Of a stretch of 64,000 nt of DNA, positions 25,218 through 37,900 are shown one piece after another (positions within the stretch are counted from its first letter, which is position 1; every line of letters starts with the position of its first letter). The position numbers were made by a program, and so were the translations under genes. The notes below the pieces were generated by a model. It was not told the DNA's origin. It ran no database searches and saw nothing but the letters and a program-made list of their open reading frames with translations. Origin of the DNA: Bradysia coprophila (Eukaryota; Arthropoda; Insecta; Diptera; Sciaridae); NCBI RefSeq assembly GCF_014529535.1, contig NC_050736.1, forward strand, positions 248,001 to 312,000, in the 5' to 3' direction.

Positions 25218-28200
25218 AATAAAATTAAAAAGAGATGCACTTATACAGTTTTCGATTCTTTGAGTCTTGTTTTTGTGCCCGAACTCGTAACATCATATCG
25301 CCACTTTTTCTTGATGTTTTTCAAGTTTTATCTAACTTCACTTGACCTAGCAGATTACCTGGAAAGTTTGTGTGAATGTTTGAGGCTACCTGAAACTTGA
25401 CCTGACAGGTTTGAGTGAAACCACACAAACCAGGTTCTTTTATCTATGTCCTATTACCTGCACAGATTTGAACTTTCAGGTCGAACTACATTTAAGCCGC
25501 TGTTTCGCCGGTCGACCCATTTAAAGCTATATTTTTCACATTGGAGTAAATGACACTTAAAACAGAAAGGTTGAAACCATAGGTAAAAGGTGCATTGATG
25601 CATAAAATATTCATCCAATGGTGCAAATACTTAGCGGAGATACGTAAGTTCATCTTAGACAATACTAAAGTGAAAGAATACTCTTGTAAAATGTTTTTTG
25701 CAACGGACTATATACTACCCTAGAAACTTTTAATATAAAATTTCTAGCGCCGCAGGCGAAATTCTACAATTCTAACATGTTTTCTACTCTACTTTAATTG
25801 ATTTAAAAAAAAAAGTGAGTAAAGGGTCTGAAAATAGTTGAAAAAAGTGAGAAATCAAGCAAATAGTTCCTCACTTTTTCAGATTTTGAAAATAGTTGAA
25901 AAAAGTGAGAAAAGTGAGTGCGTGGAATCCCTGGAAATGTCGTTAAATTAAAACCATTTTGAAATTAGACTTTTGTAATATAATTTATTTTTTTTGTTTC
26001 TTTGTATATTAACATACAGACAAAACTCGAAAAATTCCGTCTTATTCCTTAAATAAATACATCAATTTTGTGTGTTTGTTTGTTTTCATTTAGTTCTTGA
26101 TATAATTCTGATTTTTATTTTAATTTTATTTTTTAAATTTATGTACCACTTCTATTGCTCCGGTGTCAGTGTATATTATATCAAAAATTTTTGATAAATG
26201 TAAACTGAGTAGAATTAATTTTTTGTTTTTTTGATTTTTATTTAAACGATAAAATAGAAAAATGAAAGTTATAAATTTTTGTTTTTGTAATTGTTGTTGT
26301 TGAGTTTACCTTTTTTTGTTGTAACTAAATATTTGGTTTTTGGTTGTTTTTCTTTTGTTTTTAATTTATTTATTGTATTCCGTTTTATTTATTTTTCTCT
26401 GTACACTGTAAGTATATACGCAATAATTTATAATAAATCATAATTATTGCCTGTCTTGATAAATATTTTGCTGTTTATATTTATACTTGAATTTATTTTT
26501 ATTTATTTATTTAATTTCTGTTTATTTATTTAATAATAAAAGATATTTTATATGTACACGTTAATTTATCATTTTTATACTCGACATTTTAATCTATACA
26601 AAGCTTTTCTGGATATAATTTTTTTCCATTTTTCATTATTATTTTTTTGTATGTCATTTTTTATTAGTTAGTCAGATTTTTTTTATTCATTCACTTTTTT
26701 TTGCATATAAAAATACGGTATTTTCGGTTTTATATGTTTACACTATATTTTTTCTCTCAATTTTCCTTTTTTTTGTTTAAATATTTTTGTTGTAATTCAT
26801 TTTGCCTATATATGAAGAGTTGAACGTTTTAATTAAAGAGGAGATTAATGCTTAACCATTATCCTATACAACAGTATAAAGCATTATCAAATAAAGGTGA
26901 TTTCGACCATCAGAATTTTTATATATATTTATATAGGAAGCAAAAGAATCGCTCGAAATAAATTAAATTGTATTACCATCCGTTGGTTGTGCGAAACATC
27001 CTTGTGAACACAAATTGAATTAAAATCGAAACGAGATTTTCACATCGGAATTGATGTTGGGCAGATAGAATGAGTCCACTTGCTGTTTCGTTTCAAAATA
27101 TATTTAAAATGCAACCAGAAAATCTTGGAAATTTACCAGTGATTTCAGAGCAGGAAAATTGCATTGGTGGAAAAATTGTCTCAGAATACTTATGACAATT
27201 TAAATAATTCCTTAGCATTCGAAAGAGAAGTAAAAGAATTTTCTTAACATTTCTATCAACCATCGACGCTTTAAAGTTTCATCGATTTTCTCATTATTTA
27301 TACTGTTCCATTCGTAGGTCGCCCAGTGGTTACCGTATCACGTTTATCATCGTAGCCCTGTGACATTCCATTAATTTAATTTTTCTGTGTATACTTCTCG
27401 TACTTCTCAGATTTTTTTCTCAATTGAATTGTGAATTGACAAATGCATCTGCAAATATGATGTTGAACCATGGTTACCACGATATAATATACTTGACTCA
27501 TATGTTCATGTTACCATATTTGCGTTCATATGCGTCTGGTCTGGTATTCACTATGTAATCGCGTTTTGCGCTTATGGATTTCTTATATTTTTTGTATTTT
27601 ACGTACGCTAATTGGTCTAAAATTTAAATGTCCCGAAATTAAGTAGCGCCCGTACAGCATTTCAATAATGAATTTCCATCATTTCCTACATAAAAGCAAG
27701 AAAATTTTGGATCCATTCGAAAATTCGTTTCAACATTCTTTGATGTTACTTTGTTTGACTTTTCAAACACTAGAGATAACGTAAAGTGGTAAGACACAGG
27801 AAGAAACTTCAGGTTGATAACTCATATCCTTGTTTCTTGTTGAATATTTGGTGGATAGAATTGACAATGTGACGCAGTGAACATTGTGATTTTTCGTCAG
27901 TCTATGTTCAATTTGACTTCAATTTTACTATTATCCCAGTGGGTCCCAGTTAGCAATGCTACTATCGCCATATCAGACTACGCTAAGCTAACCGGGGTAA
28001 GAAGTAAAGAACAAACAGACAAGAAGGAACTGTTTCATCCAATTGGGAGTTCAGTTCGACCAATTACAACTAAAAAGAATTGTACTTCAATCACATATAA
28101 AAACATAGTTTATATGTTACAGTTGTTATTGTTGTTTCATTCAAATTTTGACGGTCTCGATTCAATGGTTTTGAGATAATGAACTGTCCACACTCTTTTT

Positions 28201-29586
28201 GTATGATGGCAAAAATGTGCTGCTGGTTTGTTAGATTAAATTCAATGGATCGTTTCGAGTATTTTAATTAAATAGAAATTCATCGACATAATTTACATAA
28301 TCTAAAAACTAATCTAGTCAATCCTACACATTAAATTTAATTTAAAATGAAAAAATTCTGATCCCGCTCATTACAATCCATAATTTAATCTTAAAAAAAA
28401 AAACGGCAGAGTAAAATTCATTTTTTTATTTTGTTATGCTTAACAATCATCTATGATCAGACTCTGGCTGAAAGGGAGGACATTTCTGATTGAAAAAATC
28501 AAAATTATTTTTGATTGCATAGACAAGTACAGGTAATGAGTACCATGGTGATAAAATTTCTTCTTTCTGTTTCGTTATAAGTACCAAAAAACAACTTAAT
28601 TCATTCATAAAATTAAATAAGAGCTTATCGTATTCACTATTTATTGTTTCCGCTGCTGTCGCGTTTCCCTTCTTGAATTTTGTAGATTTTATTTATATTA
28701 AATCTTCGCCATCAGTAACAGTGTTACGTGATGCCTTTGTTTCGTTTAAATAAATTGTTTAATTAATTAAGTTTTACGTGGTTTTCAATTGTTTATATAT
28801 CATTTTTACTCTAATAATTACGTTTTTAAATATATTTTTTTCCTTTTATTTTTCACTAAACGAGATTTAAAAAAAAAACGAGGAAATAATAAAATTAAAA
28901 GGAAGAACGAAAAGACTTATAACCAAGCACTTTCCATCTTGTTCAATAGTTTTTCCCTCTTATTTTAAATAATTTCCTTTCAAAAAAATTGGAATTCAAT
29001 TTTTCCATATATTTTACTCAAATCAAATTGTGTGTTACACACACATATCTAATGTTTTCCTCGTGCTGCCTCTTCCATTGCTCTGACTTTCAATATGTCT
29101 TGATGTCTGCAAGAAAATACATAACACGGATGATAAATAAAGGACACAGAAACCATTTTGTGGGGATAACTCAGCTGTCAGACAAATCGTTCGTGTATTT
29201 CAATCGAACCGAATATATAGTTTTCAAGCGAAAATCTCACTCTTCCCGATTTTCAGAACACACATTTTCACAATTTTGCGACCATCACATTGTGCTTGCA
29301 CGTGTTAGATCGTTCATTATTTACATAAAATATATTGTGATGACGAGTTTATTTCTACATTTTTTATGTTTCATTTAATTATTAAGGATCTCAAATACGT
29401 GGAAACCTGAAATTTAAAAATAAACAAAAACCAAATAAACTAATGTTTGCATGCCGGCTGGTTTTTCATTTTATTTATTTTCTGGCTAAGTTCGATTTTG
29501 TTCCATTTTCTCTTTTAAATACTAAATGTTGTCCGAAGATTCATTCGCCGAAAAATATTGGCTCATCAATGGGAAAAGCAGGGCGA

Positions 29587-29924
29587 ATTACTGGTCATTT
29601 GAATTACCGAATTTACCAGATTTACTAACAAAATTATCAAAAAATAAGTTCGGCGGTCATCAAATTAGTTAATTTCCGAAATTTCATCGGTAAATTCAGT
29701 ACTTTCATCTGCAGATACACATAGCAACGCGAGTTTGACATAAAATTCTTTTGTTTTCAGGCCTTTTCCAATTGTTTTGAAATGTCAAACTTGCGAAAGC
29801 CACGCAATCTGGTCGATTGATTCGTTTCAAATTGGAAAAGGTCCGAAAACAACAGAATTTAATGTCAAACTCGCGTTGAAATGTGCATCAGCAGATAAAT
29901 TCGGTAATTCAAATTACCAATAAT
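29587..29924. mobile_element. 338-bp inverted-repeat element with inner arms
   Basis: The outer arms attactggtcatttgaatta / ttcaaattaccaataat pair over about 29 bp. Inner arms near 29726 and 29873 (aacgcgagtttgacat and its inverse) pair over about 45 bp. No coding sequence. Confidence 0.65.
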
Positions 29925-31968
29925 AGGTCCTGGGTAAAAGTAACAACTACCATTCAACTGCTTCTTTTCGTCGACTACTTTTTTGTCCATATTTTCTTTC
30001 TACCAACACTGTCTCACTTGAACATCGTCGACTTATCACCAATCGAAAAACGTTTCTCATTAGATCAAAATATTCAATTTGTGTCAATACAAGCAGAAAA
30101 TTATATTCAGGAATGGAACGTTTGTCCATCTGTTGCAATGTAAATGTTAACAATATTCACAGTACAGTAACAATTAAGGGCGAGCGAAATCAGTTGAATG
30201 AACACATTATGTTCGGCATTGAATCGATATTCAATTTTTTATTTCGATGGGGAAAGTGTATCTTTCTTCCGTAAAGTACAACCATTCAATGTTCAACCAT
30301 TTGGTGCTGATTCAGTATTTGTTTGGCGTGTTAAACAAATTGGAGAAATGAAACAATATTTGCCCAACACTTAATCAGATTCGGTTGAATTTATGAATGT
30401 TCGCTCAGATGAGATACTTTCTTTAGTAGTAATATGCGCTTGTTCTTCTCCATAGCACACAATAACATTTGCTGATCATCATCTTATATATATGTTGGAT
30501 GAACCAACCACCTCTCACAGTACACTGAATATTTGTGAAATGCAAATCATGTTTTTTTGAGTGAAACTACCCCAACAAACTAAGCATATTGGTCTCCCTC
30601 TTTCTTCTGCAAAGAATGTTTCCTCAGTTTAAAATAGAAAAAAGAAAATCATTTGAGAAAACATGTTTGAATTCTTTATTCTTACGATGATCTTTGTGTT
30701 CTGGACAACATTTAATTATTTTTGTTTGTTTTTCAGTTTAACATTTTCAAATTCACACAATTAGAATGCGGCCCATATTTGGTTCCAAACAAATTTCCAT
30801 AAATTTATCATTAAAAGCTTCGATTAATCGAATCAATTTCCATTATTGTGTGTAATGATTGGTTGAATTTAAGACAACATTTATACAGTTAAAGTCATCC
30901 AATTCGGGTCTGGGTTTGCTTAAGCTGTTTTGCCAGGCGACAAACACACTGCTTATAGTAATACGCAAGCTGTAGAACCGTATAAACAGTGTCATTGCAT
31001 GAGTTGTCCAGCTGGTAAAACAGCTGAAGCAATTTTCGATATAATATAGGTTGACCCAGTTAAAATTAGTTTTTCGTGAGTTTAGAGAGAGGATTCTGCA
31101 ATTTATTTGATCATAATGCCATAAAATATCCAACAGAAATTCAGTGCAAATCGTTGATTAAGACACAGGTCAAAGGAAGCAGTAACAGTAAACTGACATA
31201 TTGGATTGAAGATGTTTAAAGATGAAAAAAAAAATCAATTCTATTCGCACACACGATGTACGGTCTAAGTGCAAAAAGGAAATCTTAGTGAGAAGGACGA
31301 AGATTTTTTTCAACCATTCCTGGTCTGTCTGTCCACACCTCAGATCATTGAGTCAAAGTTCAACTAGGCAATAAAACAGACTGTGCGAAATGGTGGAGAC
31401 AATGGTGGAGACGCTCACACGTCAAACATAATTCGAAAATGATAACTCAGAGGTCACGATCCCTTCAAATTATTTATCGAGCTTTCATTATAGTCAAAAA
31501 AGATGACTATAAAAAGTCGGAAAAAAACTTTACAGACAAATGGATGAGGGTACTCTTAGTAACGTGAGACGTCCTGAAGGCATGACGTGCGTTGCCGATG
31601 AAAATTAAAGTGGCGAATTGAGTAACTTTTTGATACAAATTTATTAATGGAATATGCCACTGCTCATCAGCTGTTCGTCAGGGGAGGGGAAGTAAAACGA
31701 AAACAAAATTCTTCTATTCAATTCCATCACGATACGGAAAATGATATGGACAATGTTGGAGTGATTGGTCTTGACATTAAAATTCTACCGCATATGATCA
31801 AATAGAGTAAAATAAAGCTCCATTTCTCTTAGAAAATCCGCGACAAGTCTTGCACTAGAAATATAAAAAAATCGAATGGAAAATACCAATCATCACACAC
31901 CTGTCTACCCTTACAACTAAAAACATTCTCTAAAGTTATGCTTAAAGTTACGCATCAAATAAATATTT

Positions 31969-34900
31969 TTATCTGTTATACCTGAAGTACTGTTCGTGCA
32001 ATGTATGCGCTCGATCCATCGTCTGTCGGAACTCGGCCGCCTATTTGATTGCAAGGGATAAATAAGAGTAAATTGATTTAAAAAAGAAAAAAAACTGTCG
32101 ACAGGAAAGCTTTGAAAGGTAGCAACGAACCTGCAATTGATCAGCGTAGGACATACGCAGCAAAACTTCCGGATTGTGTTCCCTCCCCAATAACATATTC
32201 GGTCGTGGATATGGTGGTACGTTGGCTGTTCATTTCGAAGTAAATAATAAAATGAGAAAACGGAAAATTTAATTAAAAAAAAGAAGAAAAGTCGCTGGCT
32301 TTGTGATATGCATTTTTGTCAGAAAGTATTCTTCGATTACTGTGCTTGGGTTTGGGAACAATTTAACAAAAAATAGAATTAAACTCATGGAAAACTACGG
32401 AGTCCAATCGGTACTTTCGCTAGCTGTTTTTTCGGTATTTTGTCTTGTTAGAAAAACGCTGTTTTCATATGAAATAACGAGCCATACTAGGCCTGAACCG
32501 ATATTACATTGGTTTATGTAAACCAATAAATTGATCGAACGATTCTTCGAAATCGATCAGTCAAAATCTAAATGGTCGTCAAGGCCAATTTAATAAGACA
32601 GAATAAGTCATCGAATATTGAATCGGAACGGGCTTTCTCTTCATGTTCGTGTCTATGTTCCGGTACAAGGCATGTTTCCAAACAAAACAGAAAAAATAAT
32701 TGTTCAAATATTTACCCTAACTTCGAGTCTTGATTTAACGCCGGAAACAATAGGGAAAAAGTAATCTGAATTTACCGATACCTTAACGGCATTCCTTTCG
32801 GAAATTACAGGACACCACCAATTTTCAAAAATAAACGGTAATTGGACTCCTAAGCGTTAAATTTGTAGAACAGGAGCTTCCTCCAAGAAATTTATCTGGA
32901 CGTAAAACTCGTTTTTAACGAATCCTAACACAGTTTACACAGTTCATGTCTGAACGACATTCTTCGTGAGCTTGTAAATGAGCTTGTCCTTATTTTTGTC
33001 GTCGTTATCAATAACAGATGAATTCTAAGCAAAAATTCTAGTTTCTAGTTTTCAATTTCGAATACAAACTCACGTGGTAGCTGGAATCCGACTGCTTCTT
33101 GCTGTTGCTGTGAATGCAAATGTAAATGAGTATGAGAATGGGCGTGAAATTCGCCAGCCAATCGTATCTGCAAGATTTCAATCAAAAAAAGATTGTCGAG
33201 TAAACGAAACAAAAACGAAAAAAAAAACGTGAACACAAAATGAAAGGATAACATCGAAACCAACTCGATTGTTTTGATTTTTAGTTCGATAAAAATGAGA
33301 AACCTTCCTTACAATGACGTTATGAATGAAGCTTTTGAAGTCAAAAAAAAACTCGCAAAATTTTTTTTGTTGTGAATTTGCATGGAATACGATTGGGATT
33401 AGTTCTGTTTGTATTTTTTGGACGGATGCGGATCAATTCGACTGAACTGAACGTAACATCTGTATATGATCGGCAAGCGTTGAAAGACTTACCATTGGAT
33501 CGTTCGGATCAAGTCCATGATGTGAAGGAGGTATGCCAAGTCGTTCGCGTTCCAGTTGAGATATAGCTGCTTGGTTCGGATAAAGGGGGAATTGGGATGG
33601 ATGAAGACCGCTATCGATTAAGGAATGTCGTTTAGTGAGTTGACAATTATTTATTTTTTTCTTTAATTCAATTACCGCATCCTGTAAAATTCCATCCAAT
33701 GTGGATCAAGTCTCGAAGACGCAGCAGCTGCAGCTTGAGCATTTTTCAGATCCTCAAATTCTCTGCAAAAAAAAATATTTTTTCAGAAACGAAAATTTAA
33801 GGATATTTTGAGCTGAAAAAGGTTGAATTTGGATGATGTGACGAGTCAAAAAAAAAAAAATCTGTGAAAATGGTGTGACAATCAATTTTGTGGGAGGCAA
33901 CATGAAAGCTTCCGTCGATTATAATCGTGAAAATTTAGATGGTGATTTTGGTTAAGTGTAATGAAAAAATGGGAGACATTCGAATTGGTTTTTAGACATC
34001 CTACCTCTCTCTACTGTACATTGGCCCCATTGGATGATGATATGGAACCATCGGTTCAACAGGACTGAAAAATCAATTGGAAAATGGCGTTAACATTCAC
34101 CGATACAATCTTTTACCCCGTTAATATTGTTCAATCTTTTGCAGTATAATTCCCTAAACTTTGATCGGCCCACTTTCGCATTTACCTGAAACCATGCGGT
34201 CTAGCATACTCGGACAACTGTCTCAATGCTGGTGTGTCGACATACGGTTTGATTTCCGATTTCATTTTGGCTTGTTGTGCAGCCTGTTGTTGAGCTTGTT
34301 GTTGAGCGGCAGCTTGTTGGGCCTGTTGTTGCTGGTGCTGTTGCTGCTGCTGTTGTTGTTGTTGCTGTTGTTGCTGCTGCTGCTGCTGTTGGGCAGCTGC
34401 AGCTTGTTGTTGCTGTTGAGCAGCTTGCTGTTGTTGCTGTTGACGACGTTCACGTTCCTTCTCGGCCAATTTCCGATCCCGTTCCTCTCGCTTTCTTGCT
34501 AATTTCGAATCTGCAACAGGCTTGAACTCGAGATCGGTTCGTGTGCATGAATTGTAATCACCACGGTCACATCGGCGAACAAATCTGCAAAGCAAAACAT
34601 TCGGATAGTGAATACACGGACGAATACGAACGTACTGTAGAGCTAGTCAAACTACTTACATTGCCGACTGCGAACGATGGCATTCTGTATCATCCGGCTT
34701 ACAATCGGGACTAGGACCGCGCTGTATGTTATGTGTAGGGCTAGGAACTTCTGGTTCAGGATCTGGTTCGATATCGACATGAACAGGATCTGTTGGATGA
34801 TGACTCAGTCCGCTACTAGCCGAATGTGCATGTGCTCTCAACGCATCCATGTGGCTTGTTTTACCCGCCGACAATGGCGATTCGGCAAATTGATGTGGTT

Positions 34901-37900
34901 GAGAATATTGATGTGGACTCGGATACGGTCCTGCTCCACTGTTACTTCCGCTGCTACTACTTCCCTGTGGAGTTTTAGGTGCTGGAGGTTTAATCTGAAA
35001 GCGAATCGAATTAAAGTTAACGTTCGGTTGAGAATGTGACAGTTTTTCGTTTACCTGTTTGTGAATGCTCGGTGAATTGGATATGGACATTTGTTTGTCC
35101 ACATGTGCTGGCGGTTCGTCACATCGTGGTGGAACACTTTGATGGTGAGACATGACACTCGCTTCAAGTGCTGCATTCGGAGGTGGCGGTCTAGCCATAA
35201 ATTGATAGCCAGCTGGAGAATACGGATGATAAGAGGCGTACGGAGCGTTGAATGGATTGTGTTGATGCGGATAGAACATTGGATGAATCAAATGGTGAGA
35301 GTAAGGATTATGTGCTGGATGCATTCCCATTGGTGTAGGCATACTTCCAGTTAATGGAAGTGGAAGAGGCATTTGTGGATGTCGGAGAACTGGAGGTGAA
35401 GCTCCTGGTCGCAAGTGATGTGGTGGAGACGATGCGCCCAACGATCTTGGCGGCTGTCCATACATTTTGCTTAATGGACTTGCTATCAGCGATGATGATG
35501 ACACTGGCGGAGGTGTCATATGTGGTGATTGCTGACGCATTAAAGCTTGACGATCACGTTCAGCAGCTGCTGCTGCAGCCGCAGACAAGGCTGATGCAGA
35601 TGAATGGTGTGGTAAATGTAGCGGACTTCCTCTTGTTAAACTATTCGGTGGTTGTGATGGAGAACTTGTGCGATGAGCAGACGAAGGTGGTAACGAAGCA
35701 TACTGAACACTTGGACTTGTACGACTAAATGCTGAACTAGCAGTGGTTGGCGTTGGGGCGTGTGTCGAAGATGGCGGAACAGAAATTGGTGTATGTCGGC
35801 CATCGCTCAAACCACTTCCAGAATGACTGCTGATCAGAGGCAATGGAGCATTTGGTACAGAAGAGTTTGGAGGTAGCAATGGTGGCCCCAAATGACTTGG
35901 ATGATGCGATGATAATAGTGGCAAAGCAACAGATGGAACGGTCGGCGGTCCACCAAGATGCATATGTGGAATCGCTGGATGAGTGAGCAATCCCGAACTG
36001 CTCCCAGGAATCATTCCACCAACAGGCGACGCACGGTGATGTAGTCCGCTATCTCTTCTTTCGAGTCGATCTGATTCATTTCTTGAATTGTTGGCTGGTG
36101 CCGATGGGCTCTGATTGTGACTACTCGACGTATGCGACCCAAAACCAACTAATGGATGATGTAGCGGAGATGGTATATCTTGGTGAGGTCGATGCAACGT
36201 TGGATGTGTAGAAGAAGTACTAGTTGGGGGAAGTATCGACGGATTCGCTGGATTCAATCCACTAGACATGCCAAGAGGCATATTTGCAGTTCCATGCAAG
36301 TGTTGTGATTGCTGCGTAAGGCCACCAGGTGTAACAGTTGGTGATGCACTTGAGGATAGTAGTGATGGATGATTCGAAGGTAGATGACTGCTGCCGTGAT
36401 GACTGGGGAGACCAGGATGACTAAGTATCAGTGGAGTCGATTGAGATTGATTTAAATGTGGTGACTGATTTTGTGGAGAGCCAGCTCTTGTTTGTGGCGA
36501 CGGAATATTTCCATGTGGATGAAGCTGTGTCTGGAAATTGCTGTTACTTCCCTGACTATCCTGATTCGGAGTGGACCGTGCCGAGTTATCGATATCCGTC
36601 GGTGGGTATTTCATCGAACTAAGATGATCGGGATAAGCCGAACTTTTAATCAAGTTGTCCGCAGAGTATTGTGATTTTACGGAGCCATCTTGAACGCGGT
36701 ACTTCATTTCTGGTAAATACTTCAAATCTTGTGGATTTGAAGCACTCGGTGGCATTCCATGGAATTTCGACATTTGTTCTCCAAATTTCATCATAGACTG
36801 CGGTTGATCGTATGGAGATCGATGAGCAGAGTGTGGTTCGGGGTAGGAGTGTTTGTTCATACCTGCGGCCCCTTCGTCGTTTTCATACTTCAGTGCTTCT
36901 GGCGGCATTGTATACTTGTGCTGGCTCTCTGGATTATATTTCATGTCAGCTGGTTCTGTTTGATATGGACCTCCTTTCAGCACTTGTGGCTGTTCCATTT
37001 TCATTGGATTCTCCGGGTACGGTTTCATTGATTCGTCCGTGTATTTTTGAGGATTTTCCATGTATGGCTTCATGTCATACTTCATCACTCCATCGGGATT
37101 ATATTTTAATGTCTCTTGTGGTGGATACTTCATAGTCATATCAGGCGGATATTTGCTCGGATTCTCATGTGAAAATTTCATTGGATCGCCATACTTCGTA
37201 GCTTCCATCCCGTATTTCATGTGAGGATCAGTCATTCCGTATTTTATATGCCCTTCGAATGATGGTGGTTTCGCAACAGCAGTGTGATCTTCCTCGAATT
37301 TCGGTTCCTGTTCAGACGCTTCTGGCTTCTTTTCAGTCTTTATTTCGACTTTGACCTTCAAGTCATGCGGTTCATTACTGTTGCTATTGTCTGTAGAATC
37401 ATCTCCAGGCTCCTTTTTGATGTACAAAACATCTTTAGAAGCATAGTTTACAGCTCCTGTGGTAGCTGAGGTCGTTTCCTGCTTGATATTCGCTATAGCG
37501 GAAACCATTTCCTCTTCCTTAGCAGCAAATGAGCTGGGAGAAACTGCAGCATTTATAACAGAAGTAACTGCCGTAGTCGCTGGATTTGGTTGTGGTGCAA
37601 ACGTCTCTTCTGGTTGACTGGAACCCGTTACCGGGATATTTTCCGTTGGCACAGTGTTCTGTTCCTCTTCTTCTTCTTCGTTCGGTAACTTGGTTTCGAC
37701 TTTCACCTCTGCATTATCGTCTACAACTGGATCTGGTTCAGCTTGTTCACTGCTCGGATCAACGATTGAAGGTTCTTGATTCGATTCTTCTTCCACTTCT
37801 TCGTCCTTTTCATTGCTGCTGACGCATGAGAGTGGTTCCATAATGGCTATGGACAGAGGATCTTCCAGTTTTTCTTCTGAATCTTTAGGTACATGAACAG

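Larger units (their letters stand above)
23773..25933. mobile_element. 2161-bp non-autonomous TIR element
   Basis: The element starts cagggattccacgca and ends with its inverse (tgcgtggaatccctg), a 15-bp terminal inverted repeat. The direct repeat gaaatg abuts both ends (23767-23772 and 25934-25939), which looks like a target-site duplication. The subterminal regions share gaaaatagttg and aaaagtgagtaaa motifs. No transposase frame exists inside. The CAGGG terminus is hAT-like, but a 6-bp duplication is not the usual 8 bp, so I leave the superfamily open. Confidence 0.7.
20804..31968. other. Gene-poor AT-rich spacer between convergent genes
   Basis: I find no supportable coding gene here. The left end should hold the 3' UTR of the Zasp-like gene and the right end the 3' UTR of Gug, which converge. 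20.8-22.4 kb and 26-27 kb are extremely AT-rich with homopolymer runs, which suits UTR or decayed sequence. Repeats are at 23773-25933 and 29587-29924. Open frames such as 27877-28179 and 28989-29378 lack codon bias, domains or splice context. Confidence 0.55.

Noticed and set aside
27877-28179. 100-codon plus-strand open frame with hydrophobic start
   Set aside because: Looks signal-like but begins without an ATG and has no recognisable domain or exon partner.
28989-29378. 129-codon plus-strand open frame
   Set aside because: Hydrophobic/aromatic composition typical of AT-rich random sequence; no family resemblance.
32510-32529. Short palindrome attggtttatgtaaaccaat
   Set aside because: Twenty-base AT-rich symmetry in spacer intron; expected by chance at this base composition.
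34161-34502. Leu-rich plus-strand frame
   Set aside because: Antisense shadow of the Gug CAG/CAA tract.
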